A stretch of 64,000 nucleotides of DNA from Arthrobacter sp. OAP107 (GCF_040546765.1 NZ_JBEPOK010000001.1:3720001-3784000); one strand, 5' to 3'. Positions 33,998 to 43,670 are shown, numbered from the stretch's first letter. Numbers and translations are program-made. The notes: generated from the sequence alone by a model not told the origin.

Positions 33998-35107
33998 ATG
34001 GAACCGAACCGACGCATCACGATCGATGAAGCACTCCCCGGCGGACAGGGCTTCACTGGAAGTGCTGCGCGCGGCGTCAACCCCCTCAACGGACACAAGC
34101 CCGTTCCCCTTGAGGCCCCGGCTTTCCGTGCCGCCAGCGAACGCATCCTCACCGCCATCAATACGGTCATCGACGGCAAGGCCGAGGCCGCGAAGCTGGC
34201 GCTCACGGTCCTGCTCGCGCAGGGCCACCTGCTCCTGGAGGACGTCCCCGGAGTGGGCAAGACGCTGCTGGCCAAAACGCTGGCCCGCACCATCGACTGC
34301 TCCGTCAGCCGGATCCAGTTCACCCCCGACCTCCTCCCCTCCGATGTCACCGGCGTCTCCATTTACAACCAGTCCTCGCGCCAGTTCGAGTTCCGCCCGG
34401 GTGCCGTGTTCGCGAACATCGTGATAGGCGACGAGATCAACCGGGCCTCCGCCAAGACGCAGTCCGCCCTGCTCGAATGCATGGAAGAGCACCAGGTCAC
34501 GGTGGACGGACACTCCTACAAGCTGGGCGAACCGTTCATGGTGGTGGCCACCCAGAACCCCATCGAGATGGAGGGGACGTATCCTCTCCCGGAGGCCCAG
34601 CGGGACCGCTTCATGGCCCGGATCTCCATGGGGTATCCGGACAAGGACTCCGAGATCGAAATGCTCGAGACCCACCAGGCCACGTCGCCTCTGGCCGGGA
34701 TCAAGGCCGTGGTCACCGCGGCGGATGTGGCCGCCATGATCGCCACCGTCCAGCAGGTGTTCGTCTCCGAAGCCGTGAAGGAGTACACCGTGGCCGTCGG
34801 CCGGGCCACCCGCGACAGCGCCATGCTGCGCCTTGGCGCGAGCCCGCGCTCGCTGCTGCAGCTGCTCCGGGCCGCGAAGGCGACGGCGGCGCTGGACGGC
34901 CGTGACTTCGTGCTGCCCGATGACGTCGTTGCCGTCGCCGAGGCCGTGCTGGCGCACCGGATCATCCTGGACCGGAAAGCCGCCAGCACGGGCGAGACCC
35001 CGCAGGGCGTGGTCCGCGGCGTCCTGGCCCGGATCCCCGTCAGCCAGGAGATGACGGACACGGCAAACGCCGGGCGGACATCGCCCGAACTCCGCCATAG
35101 CCGCTAG
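33998..35107 (+). CDS. MoxR-family AAA+ ATPase
   Basis: A 369-aa AAA+ chaperone-like ATPase. Walker A is in LEDVPGVGKTLLAKTLA, Walker B follows in NIVIGDEINRASAKTQSALL, sensor 1 is in VATQNPIEMEGTYPLPEAQRDRF, and a lid domain follows. MoxR ATPases usually act with a DUF58 or VWA partner to insert metals or mature proteins; the DUF58 partner is encoded 14 bp downstream. The ATG at 33998 has GAAAGG at proper spacing and begins MEPNRRITIDEALPG; a longer in-frame start at 33890 lacks support. First gene of a three-gene operon that may be under the GTAAW array. Confidence 0.93.
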   Translation: MEPNRRITIDEALPGGQGFTGSAARGVNPLNGHKPVPLEAPAFRAASERILTAINTVIDGKAEAAKLALTVLLAQGHLLLEDVPGVGKTLLAKTLARTIDCSVSRIQFTPDLLPSDVTGVSIYNQSSRQFEFRPGAVFANIVIGDEINRASAKTQSALLECMEEHQVTVDGHSYKLGEPFMVVATQNPIEMEGTYPLPEAQRDRFMARISMGYPDKDSEIEMLETHQATSPLAGIKAVVTAADVAAMIATVQQVFVSEAVKEYTVAVGRATRDSAMLRLGASPRSLLQLLRAAKATAALDGRDFVLPDDVVAVAEAVLAHRIILDRKAASTGETPQGVVRGVLARIPVSQEMTDTANAGRTSPELRHSR

Positions 35108-35121
35108 TCAGGACCGTCACC

Positions 35122-36546
35122 GTGGCACTGCTGGACAGCCTCCCCCGACATCTCTTCAGCTCCCGGGGCTGGGGACTCCTGGCGGCCGGCGTGGTCTCGC
35201 TGCTCTGTGCCCAGGTCATGGGCCGCCGCGACCTCCTGGCCCTCGGAGTCCTGCTGGTGGTGCTGCCGCTCGTTTCGCTGGCCGGCATCAGGGTGGTCAA
35301 ACCGCGGTTCCGGGTATACCGGGAGTTCAGCCCTTCCACGGTCGAGACGGACTCCATCACCATGGTCCGGCTTGCCGTCGCCCGGACCGGGCTCGGCACA
35401 GGGCGGGTCATCATGGAGGAGCGGTTGCCGCCACGGTTCGGTGAATCGCCGGCGTTCCGCTTTCCCGCCAGGTCCGCCTCGGGCGGCACCAGCCGCTACG
35501 AATACCACCTGCGCTCGGGAAAGCGCGGACAGTTCACCATCGGCCCCGTCACGGCCGAGTTCACAGACCCATTCGGGCTGTCGCTGCACCGCCATTCAAT
35601 CGACGACGGCGATACGCTCACCGTGACGCCGGCCCCCGTCGAGCTTCCGTCCACGGGCCTTGCCGGCGCGCGCGGCAACGACGGCATCACCGCCACCCGG
35701 ACCCGGGCCAACCCCAGCGACGACGACGTCATGACGCGCGAGTACCGGCACGGCGATCCGATGCGCCGGGTGCACTGGCCGGCCACCGCCCGGCACGGCG
35801 CCCTGATGGTCCGGCAGGAGGAATCCGTCACCACACCCGAGGCCACGGTCATCCTGGACCACCGGTTCGTGGCCCATTCCTCGGGCTACGGCTCGGTGTT
35901 CGGCAGCCCGGGCGATGACGGCAGCGACCTCGTCACCAGCGACACCTTCGAGTGGGCCGTCACAGCGGCGATGTCCGTGGGCGCCCACCTCGCCGAGCTC
36001 AACTACTCTTTGCGGTTCCTGGACGCGGCCGGCGAGCCCGCCTTCCACCGTTCGTCCTCGGCCCCGGAGCCCGACAACGAGGAGTACAGCGGCGCAGCCG
36101 GCCTCCAGTCGATCGCCGAAAGCCTTGCCGCGATCCAGCTGACGGGGCCGCACCACGCGCGCAGGGAGCACGACGCCGGCCGCCGCGAACATGCCGGCAG
36201 CGCCGATCCGGCCCAGTCCGTCTTCGACGACCGGCTCATGGACAAACTCGCGGCCCACCGGATGCGCGGCCCGGTCCTGGCGCTGCTCGGAAACATCTCC
36301 CTCGCGGAGGCGCGCGCCCTCGCCCCCGCGGCCGGCTACGCCGCCAACGCGTTTGCCGTGGTGATCACGGACAAACCCGCTGACTGCCACGATGTTCTGG
36401 AGGCCCTGCGGCTGGGCGGCTGGCGCGCCGTCGCCGTCGAGGCGTCCACTTCGCTGCCGGCCGCCTGGATGTACTTCGACGAGGGCGACGCCGCCATGTG
36501 GACGGCTGCGGCGGACGTCCGCCGCGGGGCGGAGGTAGGGCGATGA
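35122..36546 (+). CDS. DUF58 domain membrane protein
   Basis: A 474-aa MoxR partner. Two N-terminal hydrophobic helices (about residues 14-32 and 34-55) anchor it. A beta-rich region follows, then the DUF58 signature MTREYRHGDPMRRVHWPATA, with its Asp and Trp, at about residues 203-222. The C-terminal half resembles a degenerate VWA-type fold. It starts with GTG at 35122, and its TGA overlaps the ATG of the transglutaminase gene. The operon MoxR-DUF58-transglutaminase is widespread in actinobacteria; the substrate is not known. Confidence 0.9.
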   Translation: MALLDSLPRHLFSSRGWGLLAAGVVSLLCAQVMGRRDLLALGVLLVVLPLVSLAGIRVVKPRFRVYREFSPSTVETDSITMVRLAVARTGLGTGRVIMEERLPPRFGESPAFRFPARSASGGTSRYEYHLRSGKRGQFTIGPVTAEFTDPFGLSLHRHSIDDGDTLTVTPAPVELPSTGLAGARGNDGITATRTRANPSDDDVMTREYRHGDPMRRVHWPATARHGALMVRQEESVTTPEATVILDHRFVAHSSGYGSVFGSPGDDGSDLVTSDTFEWAVTAAMSVGAHLAELNYSLRFLDAAGEPAFHRSSSAPEPDNEEYSGAAGLQSIAESLAAIQLTGPHHARREHDAGRREHAGSADPAQSVFDDRLMDKLAAHRMRGPVLALLGNISLAEARALAPAAGYAANAFAVVITDKPADCHDVLEALRLGGWRAVAVEASTSLPAAWMYFDEGDAAMWTAAADVRRGAEVGR

Positions 36547-39065
36547 CACTGACATCACAGCGGCAGGCGGAAGCGGATGCCCAGCCGCAGCCCGTGCCGG
36601 CCTCCCCCGGCAGCGGACGGTTCAGGGCCGGACCCTACCCCTGGGTCATGGCCGGCGCAGTGGCGGTGTCCGTCTGCGGCGCATCACTGTCCCTCAACGG
36701 CGTCCTTCGGGGATGGGCGTGGTTCCTGCCTGTCCTGACCACGGTGGTGGTGGTCTCGCTGACCATGGCCCTGCTCCGCACCTTCCGGGCGGCGCCCGTG
36801 CTGGTGGCTGCGGGAGGCCTGGTGTCCCTGGCCTTCATCCTGACGTTCACCTTCTTCCGACGTGACAGCATCGCGGGTTTCCTCCCGTCCCAGGCCACCC
36901 TCGACGCGCTGGGCAGGTATCTTCGCCGGGCCAGCGAAACGGTACTGGCCGAGAGCTCACCGGTAGCGCCCAACGCCGGCATCGTCCTGGTGACGTGCGC
37001 GGCGCTGGGACTCGTCGTCATCCTCGTGGACGCGCTGGCCCTCCCCCTGGGCATGCCCGCCACCAGCGGCCTGGGCCTGCTCGCGGTGCTGGTGGTTCCG
37101 GCCATGATCAAGCCGCAGAGCGTCGGATGGCTGGGCTTCGCGGTGACGGCGGCCGGCTATCTGGTGATCCTCGCGTGCAGCCAGTGGTTTGCCCCCGATG
37201 CGCGGACACAGGCGGACACGGCCCGCAACCCCGGCCAGATCCGGCGGGCCACCCTGACCGGAGCCGTGGCTCTGGTGGCTACGCTGCTGCTGCAGCTCGT
37301 GGTGCCCGGCTTCGACCAGGGCACGTTCCCGCAGGGCTCCCGGCTGAACCCCTGGGGTACTGCCACAGGACTTAACCCCATGATCAGCCTTGGCAACAGC
37401 CTGCGGACCCCGACGGGCGAGGGCAGGATCACCTACGCAACCAACGCCACGACGCCGCTCTACCTGCGCTCGGTCACAGTTGACAGGTTCGACGGCGAGT
37501 CCTGGTCCCCGGACGACCGCAACTCCAGCCGCCGGGCAGGCACCGGACGGATGGACGTGGGCCACGAGATCCTGGCACCCGAACAGATCCGGCAGGTGAC
37601 GGTGGTCAACACCGGGGACTTCACCAGCCCGTACCTTCCCGTCCCGTATGCCCCCGAATCCGTCAACGGCCTGACCGGGCGGTGGAGCTGGGACCCGGCC
37701 ACCCTGAGCATCAAAGGCACCGACACCAACTCCCGCGACCAGCAATACCTGGTGCAGTCCTCGGTGCCGAAACTGACCACGGAACTGCTGGATACGTCCT
37801 CCGCCCCAGTCCGGGGCGTTCCCGACGAGTTCATCCGCCCGCCGTCGAACGTTCCGGAGATCGTCCAGATCACCGCCGAGTCCGTCACTGCCAGCGGCCG
37901 CACAGCCTATGCCAAGGCGATGGCGATCCAGAGGTTCCTGCGCGGCCCGGACTTCACGTATTCGCTGGAGTCGCCTGTCCAGGGCGGCTATGACGGAAAC
38001 GGACTGTCAGTCCTGGCGGACTTCCTGACCCAGAAGAGCGGTTATTGCATCCACTTCGCCTCCGCCATGGCAGTCATGGCCCGGCTCGAAGGCATCCCGA
38101 GCCGGATCGCAGTGGGCTATGCGCCGGGCAGGCTGACCGGCGCCACGGTGTCCGTCGCCGGCCAGGGAGCGCTGCCGGAGTTCGAGGTCGACGCCCGTGA
38201 TGCCCATGCCTGGCCCGAGCTGTACTTCCAGGGCCTCGGCTGGGTTCCGTTTGAACCCACCCCCTCGCGAGGCGTGGTCCCGCCCTATGCGCAGGACTCC
38301 TCGACGTCCGGCGGCGCCAGCACCAACGACCAGAACAATGACGGCCTGGTGCCGAGCAACGGTGCCACCGCCACCCCCGCACCGGCTCCGGTCCCACTGC
38401 CCCTTCCGGGGAGCGGAACGGCCGACGCCGGGAACCAGCTGGCGCCTGTGCTCTACAGCGCCGCCGGGGTTCTGCTGCTGGTCCTCCTGGCCGCCACACC
38501 CCGCCTGGTGCGCGGAGGCATCAGGGCAAGGCGCCTCCGGGGAACAGGCACCGGCCGGGACCGGCTGGCTGAGCCGCCGCTCGTCTGGTCCGAACTGCAG
38601 GACCTGGCCACGGACTACGGCGTGCGTCCCGAACCGAGCGAGACGCCGCGGACGTTCTCGGCCCGGCTGCGTGGGTCCGCGGCCATGGGCCAGCGGGCCG
38701 GGTCATCACCCGGCCCTGGACACGGGCCCGACGCCGGGGCCGTCCAGGCCGTGACGGTCCTGACGGATGCCTACGAGCGGCATCAGTACGGCCGGCCCGC
38801 CGGCCGGGACGGCACCCGCGTCGGCCTGCCGGGGGAGGCCGCCGTCGGGCACATCGGCCAGGTGCGGCAGGAGCTGCGCCGCAATGCCCGCTTAGCCGGC
38901 CGTCTCCGCGCCGACTGGCTGCCGCCGTCGGTCCTTTCCCACTGGGGAGCCGTGGCGGGATGGCCTTTCCGCGTGCTGGGCCGGGCAGCGCTGGGGGTGG
39001 GACACGCAGCCTCGGTGCTGTGGCGCAGGACCCGCAGCGGCCTCCGCCGGCTCCGGGAAGGCTAG
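36543..39065 (+). CDS. TgpA-like membrane transglutaminase (DUF3488/TGM)
   Basis: An 840-aa protein whose ATG overlaps the DUF58 stop (ATGA). The N-terminal ~240 residues carry 6-7 membrane helices (DUF3488). An extracytoplasmic transglutaminase-like domain follows, with the catalytic cysteine in KSGYCIHFASAMAVMARLEG, the histidine in DARDAHAWPELYF, and the acidic partner beyond GWVPFEPTPSRG. A Pro/Ala/Thr linker and another helix (LYSAAGVLLLVLLAATPRLV) lead to a cytoplasmic DUF4129-like tail. It probably processes or cross-links envelope proteins; no substrate is established. Confidence 0.9.
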   Translation: MTLTSQRQAEADAQPQPVPASPGSGRFRAGPYPWVMAGAVAVSVCGASLSLNGVLRGWAWFLPVLTTVVVVSLTMALLRTFRAAPVLVAAGGLVSLAFILTFTFFRRDSIAGFLPSQATLDALGRYLRRASETVLAESSPVAPNAGIVLVTCAALGLVVILVDALALPLGMPATSGLGLLAVLVVPAMIKPQSVGWLGFAVTAAGYLVILACSQWFAPDARTQADTARNPGQIRRATLTGAVALVATLLLQLVVPGFDQGTFPQGSRLNPWGTATGLNPMISLGNSLRTPTGEGRITYATNATTPLYLRSVTVDRFDGESWSPDDRNSSRRAGTGRMDVGHEILAPEQIRQVTVVNTGDFTSPYLPVPYAPESVNGLTGRWSWDPATLSIKGTDTNSRDQQYLVQSSVPKLTTELLDTSSAPVRGVPDEFIRPPSNVPEIVQITAESVTASGRTAYAKAMAIQRFLRGPDFTYSLESPVQGGYDGNGLSVLADFLTQKSGYCIHFASAMAVMARLEGIPSRIAVGYAPGRLTGATVSVAGQGALPEFEVDARDAHAWPELYFQGLGWVPFEPTPSRGVVPPYAQDSSTSGGASTNDQNNDGLVPSNGATATPAPAPVPLPLPGSGTADAGNQLAPVLYSAAGVLLLVLLAATPRLVRGGIRARRLRGTGTGRDRLAEPPLVWSELQDLATDYGVRPEPSETPRTFSARLRGSAAMGQRAGSSPGPGHGPDAGAVQAVTVLTDAYERHQYGRPAGRDGTRVGLPGEAAVGHIGQVRQELRRNARLAGRLRADWLPPSVLSHWGAVAGWPFRVLGRAALGVGHAASVLWRRTRSGLRRLREG

Positions 39066-39188
39066 GCCGCACGGAGGCCAGCCGCCCACCCGGACGCCCA
39101 CTGCCGCGCCATCCAGCCGCCACTCCCGACGTTTGATATGTGACCGTCGCCACCTTATCTTTGAGGAACGGGAAAGCGCATTCCAAAG

Positions 39189-39202
39189 CCAAGGGAACTT
39201 GG
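39189..39202. promoter_or_regulatory. Inverted repeat CCAAG-N4-CTTGG upstream of the symporter gene
   Basis: A short perfect palindrome 128 bp before the ATG, followed by another CCAAGG at 39208. It may be an operator. The rest of the 264-bp gap shows no gene. Confidence 0.3.
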
Positions 39203-39329
39203 GAAACCAAGGAAAAATGTCCGCGGACCGCAGCAGCCGTGGCGGCGCGGGGCGCAACCTCCCACCTGATCCGACACCCAGCGACGGGGCGCATCCGGCG
39301 GGGCAGACGATTGTCCAAAGGAGGACGAC

Positions 39330-40739
39330 ATGAAGAGCGACACACACAAGCTGCGGACTTCGGCTGAATCGCAAGAGGCCGGCACGCACCGGACGAGCAG
39401 CACCAGGAAGGCTGCCGCCAGCGGATGGGTGGGCAGCGCCCTTGAGTACTACGACTGGTTCATCTACGCCCAGGCGGCCGCCCTGGTCTTCCCCACCGTT
39501 TTCTTCCCCGCCGGCAACCCGACCGTCGCGCTGATTGCGTCGCTCGGCACCTACGCAGTGGGATACGTCGCCCGCCCGATCGGGGCCTTTGTCCTTGGCC
39601 AGTGGGGTGACAAGCACGGCCGCAAGAACGTCCTGGTCCTGGCCATGCTGCTGATGGGCGCCTCAACCTTCGCGGTGGCCCTGCTGCCCACCTACGACCA
39701 GGTCGGAATCCTGGCCCCGGCACTGCTGCTGGTCCTTCGCCTCGTCCAGGGTTTTGCCGTGGCCGGGGAACTGAGCGGGGCCAGCGCCATGATCGTGGAG
39801 CACGCACCGTTCGGACGCCGCGGCTTCTACGCGAGCTTCGCCCTCCAGGGCACCCAGGCCGGGCAGATTATCGCCGCTGCGGTCTTCCTCCCGCTCTCGG
39901 CTGCCCTGTCCTCCGAAGACTTCCATGCGTGGGGCTGGCGGGTCCCCTTCATCCTTAGCGCCCTGGTGGTGTTCGCCGGCTACATGATCCGCCGCCGCGT
40001 GGAGGAGACGCCCGTCTTTGTTGAGGAGAAGGCGCACAAGGACGTTCCCAAAATGCCGGTGGTCCAGGTGCTGCGCGAAAGCGGGCTGAACGTGGTGCGG
40101 GCGGTCTGCATGACGCTGGTCAACGTTGTGGGCGTCACCGTCGCAGTGTTCGGCGCAGCCTACGCCACGCAGCCCGGGTACGGCATTGGCATGAGCACCA
40201 CGGTCTACGTTTGGATTCCGGTGCTGGCCAACGTCATCGCTCTCGCCCTCATCCCCTGGTTCGGCAATCTCTCGGATCGGTTCGGCCGCCGGCCGCTGAT
40301 GATAGTCGGCTCGCTGGGCTCCGGCGCGCTGGCATACGGGTACCTGTACGCGGTCAGCCAGAAGAACGTGCCGCTCACCATCGTCCTCGCAATCCTGATG
40401 TGGGGCACGCTGTACCAGGTCTGGAACGCCACCTTCGCGAGCTTCTTCCAGGAACTCTTCCCCTCCCGCACGCGGGTCACCGGGTTTGCCATCTCCCAGA
40501 ACATCGGCCTCCTGATCACGTCCTTCCTTCCGAGCCTCTTCGCGGTGGTCGCTCCCCCGGGCTCAGTCAACGTTCCGCTCACCGTCGGGTCCATCTGCTT
40601 CGGCATCACGGTCATCGGCGCCATAGCGGCCTGGTCCGCCAGGGAGACGCACCGCATCCCCCTCCAGCAGCTGGGGACGCCGGACGCCACCCCGGTCTCC
40701 CCCGAGGAGTACGAGCAGGCCCGGGCCGCGGCCCGCTAA
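39330..40739 (+). CDS. MFS transporter, metabolite:H+ symporter family
   Basis: A 469-aa major facilitator with 12 predicted helices, of the metabolite:H+ symporter (MHS, ShiA/ProP-like) branch. Diagnostic segments are SALEYYDWFIYAQAAAL, the loop GQWGDKHGRKNVL, VQGFAVAGELSGA and the second-half loop GNLSDRFGRRPLM. The first ~30 residues are a polar cytoplasmic tail. A strong AAAGGAGG precedes the ATG. The substrate (organic acid, betaine or similar) cannot be read from sequence. It converges with the aldehyde dehydrogenase gene across a strong shared terminator. Confidence 0.9.
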   Translation: MKSDTHKLRTSAESQEAGTHRTSSTRKAAASGWVGSALEYYDWFIYAQAAALVFPTVFFPAGNPTVALIASLGTYAVGYVARPIGAFVLGQWGDKHGRKNVLVLAMLLMGASTFAVALLPTYDQVGILAPALLLVLRLVQGFAVAGELSGASAMIVEHAPFGRRGFYASFALQGTQAGQIIAAAVFLPLSAALSSEDFHAWGWRVPFILSALVVFAGYMIRRRVEETPVFVEEKAHKDVPKMPVVQVLRESGLNVVRAVCMTLVNVVGVTVAVFGAAYATQPGYGIGMSTTVYVWIPVLANVIALALIPWFGNLSDRFGRRPLMIVGSLGSGALAYGYLYAVSQKNVPLTIVLAILMWGTLYQVWNATFASFFQELFPSRTRVTGFAISQNIGLLITSFLPSLFAVVAPPGSVNVPLTVGSICFGITVIGAIAAWSARETHRIPLQQLGTPDATPVSPEEYEQARAAAR

Positions 40740-40764
40740 AGGCTGGGAGAACCTCCCGACATAC

Positions 40765-40809
40765 AAAACGGCACTGGCCCGCAGGATTCCTGCAGGCCAG
40801 TGCCGTTTT
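40765..40809. terminator. Bidirectional intrinsic terminator
   Basis: A 15-bp perfect outer stem AAAACGGCACTGGCC (40765-40779) with 40795-40809, plus inner GCAGG/CCTGC pairing. The flanking AAAA and TTTT give U-tracts in both directions. It lies between the converging transporter and dehydrogenase genes. Confidence 0.93.
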
Positions 40810-40843
40810 GCTGTTGCGCTGGGTGTGTCCGGACCTTGCCTGG

Positions 40844-42343
40844 TTAGCCGGCGTAGGGGTCGGCGATGCCGATGTACTGGGTGTAGAGGTATTCCTCGAT
40901 GCCCTCGAGGCCGCCCTCACGGCCCAGGCCGGACTGCTTGACGCCGCCGAAGGGTGCTGCCGCGTTGGAGACGACGCCGGCGTTCAGGCCGAGCATGCCG
41001 GTCTCGAGCCGCTCGCCCATCCGGATGCCGCGGTTCAGGTCTTTGGTGAAGACGTAGGCCACCAGCCCGTATTCGGTGCTGTTGGCCAGGCGTACGGCTT
41101 CGTCCTCGGAGGAGAAGGTGGTGATCGGGGCGACGGGGCCGAAGATCTCCTCGGACAGGATCCGCGTTCCCTCGCTGACGCCCTTGAGGATGGTGGGCTG
41201 GTAGAAGTAGCCCGGACCGTCCACGGGGGCGCCGCCCACCACGGCGGTGGCACCGGAGGAGAGGGCGTCGGTGACCAGTTCGTGGACCTTGTCCCGGCTC
41301 TTGGCGTCGATCAGCGGGCCGACCTTGGACTCAGGCTCGGTTCCGCGGGCGGTGGTCATCTCCTTCATCTTCGCCGCGAACTTCTCGGCGAATTCGTCGG
41401 CGACGGACTCGTGCACGATGAAGCGGTTCGCGGCGGTGCAGGCCTCGCCCATGTTCCGCAGCTTGGCCAGCATGGCGCCGGCGACGGCGGCATCGACGTC
41501 GGCGTCCTCGAAGACCACGAACGGGGCGTTGCCGCCCAGTTCCATCGAGGTCCGCAGGACCGTCTCGGAGGCGTCGGACAGCAGGCGGCGGCCCACCTCG
41601 GTGGAACCGGTGAAGGAGAGCTTCCGCAGCCGGGAGTCCTTGATCAGCGGGCCGGTCGTGGCACCCGCGGTGGAGGTCGGGATCACGTTCAGGACGCCGG
41701 CAGGCAGACCCGCCTCCTGCATGACTGCCGCGAACAGCTGCGAGGTCAGGGGGGTCAGGTTCGCAGACTTCAGCACCATCGTGCAGCCGGCCGCGACGGC
41801 CGGGGCGATCTTTCGCGTCGCCATGGCCAGCGGGAAGTTCCACGGCGTGATCAGCAGGCACGGGCCGACCGGCTTCTTGGTCACCAGCAGCCGGGACTTG
41901 CCGTCCGGGGAGACCGAATAGCGGCCGAAGGCGCGGACGGCTTCCTCGGAGAACCAACGCAGGAACTCGGCGCCGTAGGTGACCTCACCACGGGCCTCGG
42001 CCAGGGGCTTGCCCATTTCCAGGGTCATCAGCAGCGCAAAGTCCTCGGCCCGTTCGGTGACCAGATCAAAGGCGCGCCGCAGGATCTCGCCACGCTCCCG
42101 CGCCGGCACCTTGGCCCAGGACTCCTGCGCGGCGGCGGCCGCGTCCAGCGCAGCGGCGCCGTCCTCAGGACCGGCGTCGGCAATGCTCAGCAGCGTCTTC
42201 CCGGTGGCCGGGTCCTCGACGTCGAACGTCTTGCCCGACGCCGCGGGACCCCACTCGCCGTTGATGAGCAGGCCGGTGGGAACAGACGCGAGCAATTCGC
42301 TTTCGCGTTCTGCGGTAGCAGTGGACTGTGTAGTAACAGACAC
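40844..42343 (-). CDS. gabD: NAD(P)-dependent succinate-semialdehyde dehydrogenase
   Basis: A 499-aa aldehyde dehydrogenase that oxidises succinate semialdehyde to succinate. The ALDH landmarks are ITPWNFPLAMATRKIAPAVA, the coenzyme loop FTGSTEVGRRL, the catalytic glutamate in MELGGNAPFVV, the catalytic cysteine in MGEACTAANRF, and the C-terminal PFGGVKQSGLGREGG. The pattern fits the SSADH branch; the exact aldehyde is inferred. The start is GTG at 42343, supported by GAGGGAG 6 nt upstream; a longer ATG frame begins at 42394 without support. A TGTGCAG palindrome lies 165 bp upstream. Confidence 0.9.
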   Translation of the reverse strand: MSVTTQSTATAERESELLASVPTGLLINGEWGPAASGKTFDVEDPATGKTLLSIADAGPEDGAAALDAAAAAQESWAKVPARERGEILRRAFDLVTERAEDFALLMTLEMGKPLAEARGEVTYGAEFLRWFSEEAVRAFGRYSVSPDGKSRLLVTKKPVGPCLLITPWNFPLAMATRKIAPAVAAGCTMVLKSANLTPLTSQLFAAVMQEAGLPAGVLNVIPTSTAGATTGPLIKDSRLRKLSFTGSTEVGRRLLSDASETVLRTSMELGGNAPFVVFEDADVDAAVAGAMLAKLRNMGEACTAANRFIVHESVADEFAEKFAAKMKEMTTARGTEPESKVGPLIDAKSRDKVHELVTDALSSGATAVVGGAPVDGPGYFYQPTILKGVSEGTRILSEEIFGPVAPITTFSSEDEAVRLANSTEYGLVAYVFTKDLNRGIRMGERLETGMLGLNAGVVSNAAAPFGGVKQSGLGREGGLEGIEEYLYTQYIGIADPYAG

Positions 42344-42449
42344 GGTGACTCCCTCGTCAGCAATCGGATTGCCGGTTATATGCAGCTCCTGCACACGGCT
42401 TGCCGCCGTCTGCCGCCCGCTGCTTGATTGGCTGGATTAAAGCCACGGT

Positions 42450-42470
42450 ACTGCCGGGGATCTCGGCAGT
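42450..42470. terminator. Hairpin in the rsmI-gabD gap
   Basis: The 7-bp perfect arms ACTGCCG and CGGCAGT enclose a 7-nt loop, about 165 bp after the rsmI stop. It lacks a T-run. Confidence 0.3.
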
Positions 42471-42507
42471 GTCTACGCATCGGCGCACTGCCAGTCCCGC
42501 TATTTGT

Positions 42508-42521
42508 TGTGCAGCTGCACA
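42508..42521. promoter_or_regulatory. Palindrome TGTGCAGCTGCACA upstream of gabD
   Basis: A perfect 14-bp palindrome in an otherwise empty 292-bp gap, 165 bp before the gabD GTG. It is a candidate operator for a dimeric regulator, possibly of GntR type; the regulator is not in the window. Confidence 0.45.
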
Positions 42522-42635
42522 GCAGCCCCCGACGGCGTCACGGGGCGGCTGAAAGCGGTCGCCGGCCGGCTGCAGCGGGAGTCAGCAGCGCCGCCGGGAC
42601 GGGCTCAGCGGAGCAGGCTCACCCGGGCAGGAATG

Positions 42636-43595
42636 TCACCGCGAGGCAAGCACCGCGGAGTACAGTTCCCGCTTGCTCACGCGGGTTTCCTCGGCGACGG
42701 CCGCCACTGCTTCCTTGAGCCGGACGCCCTTGGCCACGAGTTCGTTGACCGCGGCCACGCCGTCCTCCGGCGAGCCGGGTGCACGCTCCGGCGCACCTCC
42801 CACCACCACGGCGATCTCGCCGCGCACCTCGTTGGCTTCCGCCCACTGCAGCATCTCCCGGAGCGAGCCACGGAGGACTTCCTCGTAGGTCTTTGTGAGT
42901 TCGCGGCACACCGCCGCGCGCCGCTCCGGGCCGAAGCGTTCGTGCAGCGCCCGGAGCATGGCCTCAAGCCGGTGCGGCGCCTCGAAGAAGACCATGGTGC
43001 GGCGTTCGGCGTCGAGATCCGCCAGGCGCGAGGCGCGTTCGCCGGCCTTCCGCGGCAGGAACCCTTCGAAACAGAACCGGTCCGTGGGCAGGCCGGACAG
43101 GGCCAGCGCGGTGAGGACGGCGGAAGGGCCGGGGACGGCCGTGACCGTGAGGCCGGCGGCCACCGCGCCTTCGACGAGCCTGAACCCGGGGTCGGAGACC
43201 GCGGGCATGCCGGCATCGGTGACCATCACGAGTGTCTTTCCGGAGCGGACCTGCTCCAGGAGCTCCGCGGTCTTCGTGGCCTCGTTGTGCTCGTGGTAGC
43301 TGATGATCCGCCCGCCCACGGTGACGTCCAGGCTCTGCACCAGCCGGTGCAGGCGCCGGGTGTCCTCGGCCGCCACGATGTCCGCCGTGGCCAGCAGCTC
43401 CACCAGCCGGGCGGACGCGTCACCCACATTGCCGATGGGTGTTGCCGCCAGGACGATCCGTCCCGGACCGCCGCTGCGGAGGTCCTGCCCAGTTCTGCCC
43501 GCGCTGTCGGCCAATTCGTCGCTGCCAGCCGGTGCTGCAGCACTGCTGGATGGGTCCGAACTGCTGTCGGGGTCGGTGCTCGCTTCATGGTCCAC
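42636..43595 (-). CDS. rsmI: 16S rRNA (cytidine-1402-2'-O)-methyltransferase
   Basis: A 319-aa tetrapyrrole-methylase-fold enzyme that 2'-O-methylates C1402 of 16S rRNA. The family signatures are LAATPIGNVGDASARL, AAEDTRRLHRLV, MVTDAGMPAVSDPGFRLV and AVPGPSAVLTALALSGL. The first ~45 residues are an acidic Ser/Asp/Ala tail. It begins with GTG at 43595, which follows a TAGGCT by 6 nt, suggesting a leaderless mRNA. It is divergent from the protein mannosyltransferase gene; this pairing is also found in Mycobacterium. Confidence 0.95.
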   Translation of the reverse strand: MDHEASTDPDSSSDPSSSAAAPAGSDELADSAGRTGQDLRSGGPGRIVLAATPIGNVGDASARLVELLATADIVAAEDTRRLHRLVQSLDVTVGGRIISYHEHNEATKTAELLEQVRSGKTLVMVTDAGMPAVSDPGFRLVEGAVAAGLTVTAVPGPSAVLTALALSGLPTDRFCFEGFLPRKAGERASRLADLDAERRTMVFFEAPHRLEAMLRALHERFGPERRAAVCRELTKTYEEVLRGSLREMLQWAEANEVRGEIAVVVGGAPERAPGSPEDGVAAVNELVAKGVRLKEAVAAVAEETRVSKRELYSAVLASR

Positions 43596-43601
43596 GGATC
43601 C

Positions 43602-43607
43602 AGCCTA
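43602..43607 (-). promoter_or_regulatory. Candidate -10 for leaderless rsmI mRNA
   Basis: A minus-strand TAGGCT, 6 nt, then GTG at 43595. No ribosome-binding site precedes the start. Confidence 0.5.
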
Positions 43608-43658
43608 CTGCCGCCCGGCCTTCTCGCCTTCCTTCGGGTTTGGACCAGCCGCAAACGG

Positions 43659-43664
43659 TAGCAT
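43659..43664 (+). promoter_or_regulatory. Candidate -10 for leaderless pmt mRNA
   Basis: TAGCAT, 6 nt, then GTG at 43671. It is divergent from the rsmI element 52 bp away. Confidence 0.45.
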
Positions 43665-43670
43665 GGGCTC

